A stretch of DNA of 64,000 bases from SIAJ01 sp963773845 (GTDB lineage: Bacteria; Planctomycetota; Planctomycetia; Gemmatales; Gemmataceae), in NCBI GenBank assembly GCA_963773845.1, contig CAVZCU010000012.1, positions 1,922,001 to 1,986,000 of the forward strand, read 5' to 3'. The notes beneath the pieces were generated by a model, which worked only from the letters and a program-made list of their open reading frames with translations, ran no database searches and was not told where the DNA came from. The number at the start of each line of letters is the position of its first letter. Position 1 is the stretch's first letter. A program made the position numbers and the translations under genes. Positions 1 to 8,596 of this stretch are shown in pieces.

Positions 1-1
1 C

Positions 2-517
2 ATGTTCGTCTGTCGGCTTTCCGACGGCGACAAGCCGCGCGAGATTCTTGGTCTCAACGAGGTCGTTGTCCGTGCGGGTCCCCCCTTCAAGATGCTGGAC
101 GTTGAATTATCCGTGAATGACGAGGTGGTCGCCCGATTCCTCGGGGATGGCTTGATCGTCAGTACACCGATTGGATCGACGGCGCACTCCCTTTCGGCCG
201 GGGGCCCGGTTTTGGGGCAGGAGTTGGCATCCTTCGTTATTACGCCGATTTGCGGACACACTCTAACCAGCCGCCCGCTGGTGGATTCGGCAGATAAGAC
301 GTACACCATTGGCGTTCGGCAAGAGGAGGGGGCCTGGGTCGTGGTGGACGGTCAGGATTGCGGCCCACTCCAGCCGGGCGACCGAGTCATTGTTCAGAGG
401 GCGCCGGTCTCGTTCCATCTCGTCAAGGTGCCCGGAAAATCGTATTACCAAACACTCCGGGAAAAGCTTCGATGGGGCACAATGCCCAATTATCGGAGCG
501 AACCGGAGGGAACCTGA
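2..517 (+). CDS. nadK: NAD kinase, C-terminal part (gene enters from the left edge)
   Basis: NAD kinase phosphorylates NAD to NADP in the cytoplasm. The visible 171 residues match the C-terminal half of the family: a 'DGLIVSTPIGSTAHSLSAGG' block (residues 48-67), which forms the conserved turn of the NAD-binding domain, and then 'ITPICGHTLTSRPLV' further on. The family is usually about 290 residues, so the N-terminal GGDG region lies before base 1 and the ATG at base 2 is probably internal. The gene ends 53 bases before the permease gene on the same strand. The identification is firm; the true start cannot be seen. Confidence 0.93.
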   Translation: MFVCRLSDGDKPREILGLNEVVVRAGPPFKMLDVELSVNDEVVARFLGDGLIVSTPIGSTAHSLSAGGPVLGQELASFVITPICGHTLTSRPLVDSADKTYTIGVRQEEGAWVVVDGQDCGPLQPGDRVIVQRAPVSFHLVKVPGKSYYQTLREKLRWGTMPNYRSEPEGT

Positions 518-570
518 CGGCGTATTAGCGCAAGACCGCGATTGTATCCTCCACGAGCCACGACTTCGTC

Positions 571-1803
571 ATGTCTCACTTGTCATTGAATTTGATCCTG
601 GCGTCCCTGATTCTCGCTATTCCGCAGGTTTTGGCCGCATTGCCGTGGATCAACGCTGTGGACGGCCGGCCATTTCGCCGCTGGATCACCGACGCCAAAG
701 TGCTGGGCTATATCGGCGGCGCCATCATTGCCATTACGGCCGGATTGGACTGGTACATCAGCCGGGTCGGGGACGTTCCCAAATTGCAGGAAGCCGGACA
801 CTTTTGGGGATCGCTTTTCCATGCCCAGGTGATTGCGGACTTCGTGATTCTGGCCCCGATGATTCTCCTCTGGATTTGGCCCAAGGGCGGGGCGGTCGCC
901 GTGGCGGCTTACCGCGAATCGCTCCGCCAGCCGATGTTCTGGCTGATCGTGGGACTGGCTGGTGTGCTGATCCTGATTTCAATGGTGGTTCCCTACTTCA
1001 CCTTGGGCGATGACTACAAGCTCATGAAACAGGTGGGATTCGACGCGGTGATGCTGTTTTCGGGATTGTTCGGCCTGATGACGGCCAGTATTTCGGTGAA
1101 TGAGGAGATCGAAGGTCGGACGGCCATCACCGTGATCAGCAAACCGGTCAGTCGACGGCAGTTCTTCATCGGCAAGTATCTCGGCATTCTCCTCGCATGT
1201 TTCACCATGACGCTCATGCTCGGCTGGGTATTGACGTGGGCGTTGTACTGGAAACCGGGGTTCGATCCGCTCGATGATGTGGTTGATACCATGCCGTTCG
1301 AGGTATCGCGCTGGATGCAGCCGAAATTCGATGCCGCGGTTCCGACCGTTGAGGGATCGGCCTGGGCACGCGGCATGGCTACTTGGATTGGCGATACGAC
1401 TGCCCATCATCTGGGCATCATTCGCATATTCGGCCAGGTGATGATTCTCCTCGCGATTTGCACGGCCTTGGCCACTCGGCTTCAATTCGTGGTCAATCTG
1501 GTCATCTGTCTGGGAGTATTTCTAATTGGGAACCTCTCGCCCATCATGGTTCATGTGACGGACAAACCCGAAAATGAGGGAAATCCTGCATTGCAGCTGG
1601 TGCGGTTTATCGCACAGCTGTTCAATGCGGTATTTCCATCGCTGGATGCGTTCGACATGGGGCCGGCGATTATTCGCGATACTCCGCTTTCGACAATCAG
1701 TTTTCTGGGATTTGTCGGCACCGTGCTCCTGTATGCGCTCTTGTACACGGGGGTAGCCATCCTGACCGGGCTACTATTGTTTGAGGATCGAGACCTGGCC
1801 TGA
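571..1803 (+). CDS. ABC-2 type multi-span membrane permease
   Basis: This is a 410-residue integral membrane protein with about eight hydrophobic segments. Around residue 180 it carries the stretch 'EIEGRTAITVISKPVSR', followed by 'FFIGKYLGILLA'. That signature is typical of ABC-2 permeases of the 'multi-copper enzyme maturation' (NosY-like) group, in which the motif precedes a transmembrane helix. No ATPase partner of the usual NosF type is adjacent. The next gene is a fused exporter with its own nucleotide-binding domain, so the partner is unknown. It lies in a same-strand run after nadK with a 176-base gap downstream. The transported substrate cannot be inferred. Confidence 0.8.
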   Translation: MSHLSLNLILASLILAIPQVLAALPWINAVDGRPFRRWITDAKVLGYIGGAIIAITAGLDWYISRVGDVPKLQEAGHFWGSLFHAQVIADFVILAPMILLWIWPKGGAVAVAAYRESLRQPMFWLIVGLAGVLILISMVVPYFTLGDDYKLMKQVGFDAVMLFSGLFGLMTASISVNEEIEGRTAITVISKPVSRRQFFIGKYLGILLACFTMTLMLGWVLTWALYWKPGFDPLDDVVDTMPFEVSRWMQPKFDAAVPTVEGSAWARGMATWIGDTTAHHLGIIRIFGQVMILLAICTALATRLQFVVNLVICLGVFLIGNLSPIMVHVTDKPENEGNPALQLVRFIAQLFNAVFPSLDAFDMGPAIIRDTPLSTISFLGFVGTVLLYALLYTGVAILTGLLLFEDRDLA

Positions 1804-1979
1804 TCAATCAGCGCCCAATTCGGAATTTTCGGTGTGCGACCGTCTCGGTTGTGCAGCCTTGATCGCAACCGGGACGGCGCCAGTCCCTAGTCATTGCTCA
1901 ATTCCCCTTGTCCCGATCACCGGTTCATTGGCTAAACTAATGGGGAAGCGTCCCCCTTCGCCACATATCCGAGGCGATT

Positions 1980-4285
1980 ATGGATTCCAGCGCATTCAGC
2001 CGCGTCGGCTCGTTTCTGCGATACGCCCGTCCGGCCCGCTGGACCGCAGTTCTATGCGGTATTGCGACGGCCATCTTATACGCCCTGTTGATTCTGCTTT
2101 TGGCCTTATTCGCGGACTTGCTGGTGACCCGCGGTCGAATTCCCAACTTCGCTCAACTGCCGGCGCGCGATCAGCAAGGTGTGCAGCGCGAATGGTTGGC
2201 GTTGCCAGACGAGGATCGCGAACGGGCGATCCAACATCTGGGGTTTGGAGAGTTCCAAGTGCCGCCAGCGAAGGGTGAGGCGATGTCGCCCGAGGCGGCT
2301 GCGCGATTGCGAGTCTATCGGGAACTGGTCGGATTCGAAGGCAGTGACTTTCCGCCGATACCAGGACAAACGACGTCCGAGCAATTGCTCGACTGGGCCA
2401 AAAGGAACGAAATCGCCGGCGATCCGTATTACGCCGCCGCCACCGAAAACGAATTGCGCTGCGCGCATACGTATGGCACGTGCTGGATCGACGGGTTGGT
2501 TCCGAAGCAGCCGACAGATGGCAACCCGCGCTCGAGCCGAATTCGACGTTCGTTCCGCCGGGAATCGGCGAGGATAATTCGCGGCCTTACGGGATTCTTG
2601 GACTGGTCGTTCGTCAACGCAACTCGTTCTGGGGACATGCCACCGCGACCTTCGCGTCCATCGCGGGATGGACCTGGCGGGGGAATGATCCGAATCGCAC
2701 TTATCTCACGGGCTTGCTCATCGCTGGACTGATCCTGGTGGTGCTTCGCGGCATGACCATGGTTATGATGAACGACTCGGCGGGTCGGGCCGCTCTGGAA
2801 GTCGTCACGCGTTTGCGGCGTGCAATTTACCACCATACGGCCCGGCATGGGGCCATGACGATCAAATCCGAGGCCGTTGATGAGGCCAGTGTACTCTTCA
2901 CGCGAAGGGTGGAAGAAGTCCATGAAGCGCTCTTGTACTCCTTGAGCTACTCGTATCGATACGCCATCTTCTTCCCGCTCATGCTGTTGATCGCGTTAGT
3001 CACGCACTTCTGGCTCACCCTGGCGTTCATCCTCTTTGCCACGATTGTGTGGTCGCTGACGGGACAGATGAGCCTCTCGCTTCGCCGTCAGAGCCGGATT
3101 GCCAGCCGGGTGGCCGCCAATCGGCTGGAGTTGCTTATCGAGAGCTTGCGGCATATTCGATTGGTGAAATCGTATTTGATGGAGTTGTTTAACCAGTCGC
3201 GCGTGGAGCGTCAGCTTGCCGACTATGCCAAGGCGCACGTTCGCCGACATCGGGGCGACGCCGTGGTCAAGCCGTTGCTGACTGCATTCGCGGTGGCGGC
3301 CGGCCTCAGCCTTCTTTACCTCGCGGGACTGGTGGTTCTGAATGAGGGACTTAGTGTGGCCGGACTGGTGGTCTTGTCGGTCGCGTTTCTCAGTCTGTAT
3401 TATCCGGTTCGCGCTCGAATGGTCGGCCGGCGCATCATGCGACACGGGCGGGAAGCCGCCGCCGCCATCTTCGAATTCCTCGATCGCCGCGGCGATGTCG
3501 CCAGCTACCCCGACGCGGAGTTCTTGCCGGGAGTTGCTCGTGGGTTGGAGTTCGTCGACGTCACGGTTCGGGAGCCAGAGACGGGGCGTCTGTTAGTGGA
3601 CAAGGCGAACTTGAAGGTCAAGGCTGGGCAGCGAATCGGCATCGTCGCCTCCGACCATGAAGAGCAGATGGCGATCGTGTCGTTGATTCCTCGGTTTCTG
3701 GATCCCACCGAGGGTGAGATCAAGATCGACAGCCGCAATCTGAAATGGGTCACGCAGGATTCGTTGCGCTCCCAGATTGGCCTGGTTCTTCAGAATAATC
3801 TGGTCTTCAATGACACGGTTGCCAACAATATTGGCTGCGGCGACCCAAGCTACTCGTTGCCGCAAATCATCGAGGCCGCGAAGCTCGCGCACGCCCATCA
3901 GTTCATCCAGCGCCTGCCGTATGGATACGAGACGCCGATCGGCGAACTCGGCCACTCGCTCTCTCCGGGCGAGCAATTCCGGATCGCCTTGGCTCGGGCC
4001 GTGCTTCGCGATCCGTCGCTCTATATCATCGAGGAGCCAACGGAACAGCTCGATGAAGACACGAAGGATCTGGTCGACGACACACTCGCTCGCATACTGC
4101 CCGGGAAGACCGTGATCTATCTGCCGCATCGGATGTCTACGTTGCGCGAATGCGACAAGATTTATCTGCTCCACGACGGACGCATCGTTGCCGTCGGCGA
4201 ACATCGTGAGTTGATGGCCGAGAATGAACTGTACCGCCATCTATACTACCTGGAGTTCAATCCGTTCGCCGAGGCGATCGCTTGA
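1980..4285 (+). CDS. ABC exporter-like fusion (TM + NBD) with a degenerate Walker A; frameshifted
   Basis: The gene reads as one protein after a single frame change near base 2520. The N-terminal 180 residues come from the frame starting at 1980, and the rest from the frame ending at 4285. The N-terminal and central parts hold transmembrane helices of an exporter-type ABC permease, and the last 260 residues hold the ATPase domain. The P-loop position reads 'GIVASDHEEQMAIVSLI', so the GxxGxGK[ST] lysine is absent. The signature motif is 'LSPGEQFRIALARA', Walker B is 'LYIIEEPTEQLD' and the switch region is 'YLPHRMSTL'. The rest of the domain is well kept, so this is not random decay. It may bind nucleotide poorly or act as a structural partner. 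The substrate is unknown. Confidence 0.85.
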
Positions 4286-4324
4286 CTCTTGTCAGGCGCC
4301 CCGCGGCCAAGCAAGGCCAGATCC

Positions 4325-5142
4325 GTGAGCAATTACGATCGCGAGTTGGATGTCGCCCTGGAAGCGGCGACACGTGCCGGTGATTTTCTGCATTCGGCCT
4401 ACGACGCGTTCACGCCGATCCCCGATGCGCCGGCAAGCATCACAACCGAAGCGGATCGCACCTCGCAGGAATTGATACTCTCTCACCTCGCCTCGCGATT
4501 CCCGACCGATGGGCTTTGTGCCGAAGAACAAACGACCACGCTTCGGCAAGCTGCTCGCCAGGGCGTCAGGCTCTGGATCGTCGATCCGATTGATGGCACA
4601 CGGGGCTTTGCCCGCAAGAATGGCGAGTTTTCCGTGATGATCGGTCTCGTAGACAACGGGCAGGTCGTTGTCGGCGTGGTTCTGGAGCCAGCGCTTTCGC
4701 GAATAACATATGCGCGCAAGGCGGGTGGCTGCTGGGTGCGAACGGGCTCCGGATCCGCGATTCCCGCACACGTTGCGCGGACAAGTTCACTCACCGATTG
4801 CGTGCTGGTGCAAAGTCATGCGAAAAAGGGCGAAACCCCGTGGCCCGTGGCCGCAATCAATCCCCGGAGCGTTGTCGAGACCTATTCGGCCGGCGTGAAG
4901 CTGGCGATGGTGGCTCGGGGGGAAGTCGACATTTATGTGAATTCCTACGCGAACTTCAGCGACTGGGACATTTGTGCCGGCCACGTGCTGGTCACCGAGG
5001 CGGGCGGCGACGTGACCGAGATTTCCGGATCGCCGATTCGATATGGTTCGCCCGGGCAATGCCCAAGATGGGCGGACTTTTGGCAACGAACGGACTCTTG
5101 CATCAAGCCGCCATTTCATCGCTCGCGATCGCCCATCGTTGA
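4325..5142 (+). CDS. Inositol monophosphatase-family phosphatase (CysQ or HisN-like), one frameshift near 5056
   Basis: A metal-dependent phosphatase of the inositol monophosphatase fold. Metal-binding motifs are visible: 'CAEEQ' (residues 65-69), 'WIVDPIDGTRGF' (84-95) and 'DWDICAGHVLVTEAGG' near the C terminus. The 'EFSVMIGLVDNGQVVVGVV' stretch resembles CysQ (3'-phosphoadenosine 5'-phosphate phosphatase) more than HisN, but this choice is an inference. I chose the GTG at 4325 because it begins the conserved N-terminal helix; a TTG at 4289 is also possible. The frame at the very end is wrong: one missing A near 5056 restores 'MPKMGGLLATNGLLHQAAI', the usual family ending, and a TGA at 5140-5142. 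That TGA overlaps the ATG of the next gene (TGATG), which supports translational coupling. Confidence 0.85.
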
Positions 5143-6617
5143 TGATTAGATACCTTATGACCCGAGCAATTGCTTGCCTGGCGATCTTCCTCCTCGTGGG
5201 TGCAATTCGCGCCGAGCGGCCGGAGCTTTCGTTTGAATCCGCCGACGCTCGAATCCGCCGTGTGTACGCCCTGGCGAGAGAGACCAATGACTCCTCATTA
5301 GTCGAGCGCGTTCTCGAACTGCGCGATCTGGTGCGGCGATCCTTCGGGCGAAAGGACATGGCAGCGGCCGAGCGCCTGATTCGCGATGCCGAGGAGTCCG
5401 TCGGCCTCGATCCTGGCGGCAAAACGATGCTCGGACTACCCGTCGCATCCATTGAGCCGGCTCAGCAGAAGAAGCTCGATAAACTGGATGTTGAACTCGC
5501 CGTCGCGATGAAGAAAGAAGACCGCACGGCGGTGAAATCGATCGTCGCCGAGATGCAGAAACTGCTCGGCAACGAAGCGGGCTTGCCCGACGTTCGTCGA
5601 CGGGGCGAGTCGGGGAAGGTCATTCCCAGGAAGCCTGCCGAAGTTGCGGGAATCTTTGTCAAGGTGGTCGAAGCCGATCCGCAGGCGCTCCAGGTGTTGT
5701 CCGCCGGAGTGCCTGCTGCCAGCACGCAGGCCCGCGCTTATTCTGCGGTCGCCGACGCTTGTCTGACGATTCGCCCACTCGTCGAGCAAGATTTCAAGGA
5801 CAAGCTCAAAATGCTCGACGAGTTGATCGGAGGTTGTTGCAAGTGCATGCTCGCCTTGCAATTACCCGACGGGCATTTCCGGTTTCCGGATCTTCGCGGC
5901 AAGAACCTGGTGCTCGGCGAGGCGATCGACAAGATCGTCGATAAAGACGCGGACGCGGTCAAGAATGGTTGGCTGATCACGGCATTTCCGGATGGAAGTT
6001 GCCAAGTCGATGCCGCCGAGTGCGGAATGGCTCTTCTTCGGGCAGGGCGAGAATTCAAGAACAACGACTGGACCCATGCGGGCCTGAAGGCGGCGGACTG
6101 GTCCGCCTCGTTTCCGGCAGTACCGACCTTTCAGTTTAACGCGGAGTCGGTGAGTCTCTTGTGCGCGGCATTTCAGTCAAGCGGGGACAAGAAGTATCGC
6201 GACGCGGCGGTTCGGCGATACGAACTTGGCATCGCGCCGGGCCAAGCCGCCACGGGCAGATGGATCGATCCGGAAAGCGCCCGAACGTCCAACCACTTCG
6301 CCATGATCCGGGCCTTGCACGATTTGTTCGAGATTCTGCCGCCGGGTCCCAAACGCGATCCGATCGCGGAACTCGGCAGTAGAGCCGTCCAAATCGTACT
6401 CGACGAAGCGGATAAGCTCGGCCCACCGATCACGTCGCTGACGATCCGTGAACTGAACCGCCATATCCGCCAAACGAAGTCGAGTAATCCCGCCCTGCGA
6501 AAGCAATTGGAAATTGCCGCCAGCGCCGCCGTCCAACGCTGTACCCCGCGAGGCAAGTTCCGGGCGGCAGTCCCATTGCCCGAGTTGGCCGCCGCCGCGA
6601 CAGTTTGGCCGAGGTAG
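5142..6617 (+). CDS. Exported protein of unknown function, predicted alpha-helical toroid
   Basis: I do not recognise a named family. The ATG at 5142 overlaps the stop of the phosphatase gene; a second ATG lies at 5157. The N terminus is a signal peptide ('AIACLAIFLLVGAIRA', with an AxA-like cut before 'ERPELSF'). Residues 30-200 are helical and charged. The second half has spaced Trp and Gly segments ('AAECGMALLRAGREF', 'AAFQSSGDKKYRDAAVRRYE') in a spacing that recalls alpha/alpha-toroid domains such as those of pectate lyases or terpene cyclases. This is a structural guess only. No frameshift is seen. It is the last gene of the left-hand + strand run. Confidence 0.7.
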   Translation: MIRYLMTRAIACLAIFLLVGAIRAERPELSFESADARIRRVYALARETNDSSLVERVLELRDLVRRSFGRKDMAAAERLIRDAEESVGLDPGGKTMLGLPVASIEPAQQKKLDKLDVELAVAMKKEDRTAVKSIVAEMQKLLGNEAGLPDVRRRGESGKVIPRKPAEVAGIFVKVVEADPQALQVLSAGVPAASTQARAYSAVADACLTIRPLVEQDFKDKLKMLDELIGGCCKCMLALQLPDGHFRFPDLRGKNLVLGEAIDKIVDKDADAVKNGWLITAFPDGSCQVDAAECGMALLRAGREFKNNDWTHAGLKAADWSASFPAVPTFQFNAESVSLLCAAFQSSGDKKYRDAAVRRYELGIAPGQAATGRWIDPESARTSNHFAMIRALHDLFEILPPGPKRDPIAELGSRAVQIVLDEADKLGPPITSLTIRELNRHIRQTKSSNPALRKQLEIAASAAVQRCTPRGKFRAAVPLPELAAAATVWPR

Positions 6618-7101
6618 GTGAACGAGAATTCCTCCCGCCGACTCCCGGCCACTCCGTCCAAACGAATCTAACCCGAGTTCTCACCACAGAGACACCGAGT
6701 ACACAGAGAAGAGGAGCAGATAGCAAGTTGTGGTCATTCCTGGTAGAGCACGCGGCGGTAAGTCAACCGGATCTCGATCCAATTTGCTTTTATCAGTGCT
6801 TTTCTCTTCGATCTCCGTGACTCGGTGGCGAGAAATGTGGGCTAACCTTTTGATCCAAAACCAACATTGCTGAAGAGATTCCAGCTTCGCTTCAATTCTG
6901 CGTTGCCGCGGGTCAAGGTGGCAGCCCGGAATAGGAATAACCGGGGATAGGGAGCTTCTGTGCCTCTTTGGCCGGTCACGCGGTCGAAGCGTCGATTCTA
7001 TCCATAGCATTTTCTTGAACGAACAAGAGCACGCAAGTTAATCGGGCCAAAGTTCCACCCCGGCGTCCGAGCACAGTCGCACAGCCAGTCCAGGAGAAAC
7101 A
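6618..7101. repeat. Non-coding gap with an imperfect inverted repeat of the 'CACAGAGA' type
   Basis: No convincing gene lies in this gap. It holds one left arm at about 6683-6713 (ACCACAGAGACACCGAG...) and one right arm at about 6801-6829 (...CTCCGTGACTCGGTGG). The arms are imperfect complements about 90 bases apart. The composition and layout resemble the CACAAAGG/CCTTTGTG palindromes at 51841-51934 and 62587-62680, and this copy appears to be the most decayed of the three. Confidence 0.6.
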
Positions 7102-7497
7102 ATGGCGCCCTCCGACCTTCAGCGATTGGAAACAGCCATCGGCCGGTCGATGCCGCAGGCTGTCCGGGACTTCTTTCTGAACTTCCCACCCGAATTGCGC
7201 GTTGCGGATGAGGACCGCGACTCGGACGCGGACGATTTCGAGCTGACCGATGATGTTGACGCTCTGATCCGGATGAACACGGAAGGTTGGAGCAACCTGG
7301 CCCTCCCCGGGGCCGGGCCAAACTTCTTCGCCCTCGGGGCCGGCGGGTGTGGTGAGACTTGGTGGGTCGACTTGGATAGCGAGAATGGGACAGTCTACTT
7401 CGCGGACGCCGGCACGTATGCGAAGCACTCGGACCACGTGGCGGACTCGCTCGCCGAGTTTGCACGGGGAATGCTCGATGAAAACGCCGAGGACTAA
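7102..7497 (+). CDS. SMI1/KNR4 (SUKH) family protein
   Basis: A 131-residue cytoplasmic protein of the SUKH superfamily. The SUKH pattern is visible: an N-terminal helix ('LQRLETAIGRSMPQAVRDFF'), the acidic turn, and the core 'FFALGAGGCGETWWVDL' followed by 'GTVYFADAG' and a C-terminal helix 'VADSLAEFARGML'. SUKH proteins are known as immunity proteins in polymorphic toxin systems and also as general cell regulators. No toxin gene is next to it, so it may be an orphan immunity protein. An AGGAG sequence 8 bases before the ATG supports the start. The gene is isolated between two non-coding gaps. Confidence 0.85.
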   Translation: MAPSDLQRLETAIGRSMPQAVRDFFLNFPPELRVADEDRDSDADDFELTDDVDALIRMNTEGWSNLALPGAGPNFFALGAGGCGETWWVDLDSENGTVYFADAGTYAKHSDHVADSLAEFARGMLDENAED

Positions 7498-7756
7498 GCA
7501 ACTACGCATCGCTCGCCAAACATCCGGTCGGGCACAGGTCGAGGCCTCCAAACGGGAATTGCTGCGTCCACTTTGAGACATCAAGTAGAGGAAGCCGACA
7601 GAACTCCGACATAGGCCGAACCAAAATCGGAAATCGGATGACTTCGCATGAGTGCAATGGAAGCGAATTCCGCTGGCAATCAACCATTCGTCTTTCGCTG
7701 GAAGTCTCTTCTTTCGAGTCAAACCGGCCCTTCAGGATTAAAACAACTTGAAGAGT

Positions 7757-8512
7757 ATGAACCGTTCATTCGACCCATCCCCCGCGGGACTGGGAGCCGA
7801 TTCGGCCAGGGCGGCCGGGTTTCCGACTACCCTTTGGACCGTTGTGCTGAAGGCCGGGCATGGCGATTCCGGGGCGGCCGCGGCTGCGCTGGCGACGTTG
7901 TGCCGGTCGTATTGGTACCCCCTGTATGCGTTCGTTCGCCGGCGGGGCAATTCGCCGCACGACTCCGAGGATCTCACGCAGGCGTTCCTCGCCACTCTGA
8001 TCGAAAAGCACGGTCTCGAAACCGTCGACCGCGAGCGGGGCCGATTTCGCACGTTCCTACTGGCCGCCCTGAAGAACTTTCTGGCCAACGAGTGGGATAA
8101 GGTACGTGCCCTGAAGCGAGGCGGCGGCCGTCAGGTTGTTTCTTTCGATCGCGAGACGGCGGAATCGCGGTATGTGCTCGAGCCCAGTCACGATTACACC
8201 CCCGATCGGCATTTCGAACGGCAGTGGGGGTTGACTCTGCTGGACCAAGTGCTCGCGGCCCTGCGCGACGAGTACCACGCGGCTGGCAACGGGCCGCTCT
8301 TCGAAGAATTGAAGTCCACCCTGGGCGGCAAGGCGGATGGCTACCGGGAGATCGCGATCCGCCTGGGCCGCACGGAAGGCGCAGTCAAAGTTGCCGCCCA
8401 TCGCCTGCGCCGGCGCTACCGGGAGCTGATGAACGCTCAGATCGCCCAGACCGTAGCCGACGGCGACATCGAGGACGAGCTGCGATACCTGTTGGCGGTG
8501 CTGGCGGAGTAG
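7757..8512 (+). CDS. ECF-type RNA polymerase sigma factor (kinase-associated planctomycete group)
   Basis: A 251-residue sigma factor. Near the N terminus it has 'FPTTLWTVVLKAG', a hallmark of planctomycete ECF groups linked to Ser/Thr kinases. Region 2 follows ('RSYWYPLYAFVRRRGNS', then 'DSEDLTQAFLATLIEK'), with the core-binding 'RGRFRTFLLAALKNFLANEW'. Region 4 is at the C terminus ('YREIAIRLGRTEGAVKVAAH', a helix-turn-helix). I chose the ATG at 7757 over the TTG at 7748. The kinase gene begins 84 bases downstream on the same strand, so the sigma factor is probably controlled by that kinase. The target promoters are unknown. Confidence 0.93.
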   Translation: MNRSFDPSPAGLGADSARAAGFPTTLWTVVLKAGHGDSGAAAAALATLCRSYWYPLYAFVRRRGNSPHDSEDLTQAFLATLIEKHGLETVDRERGRFRTFLLAALKNFLANEWDKVRALKRGGGRQVVSFDRETAESRYVLEPSHDYTPDRHFERQWGLTLLDQVLAALRDEYHAAGNGPLFEELKSTLGGKADGYREIAIRLGRTEGAVKVAAHRLRRRYRELMNAQIAQTVADGDIEDELRYLLAVLAE

Positions 8513-8596
8513 TTTTCCAAATTCCCTGTAACATTCTGAGATGGTTGCTTTTGGTAGGGGTGGAGTCGGAATCCACCTTCTACGAATGGCCCGAAA

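Noticed and set aside
2520..2530. Programmed ribosomal frameshift in the ABC exporter
   Set aside because: No slippery heptamer is visible at the junction, and similar breaks occur in many unrelated genes here; a sequencing error is simpler.
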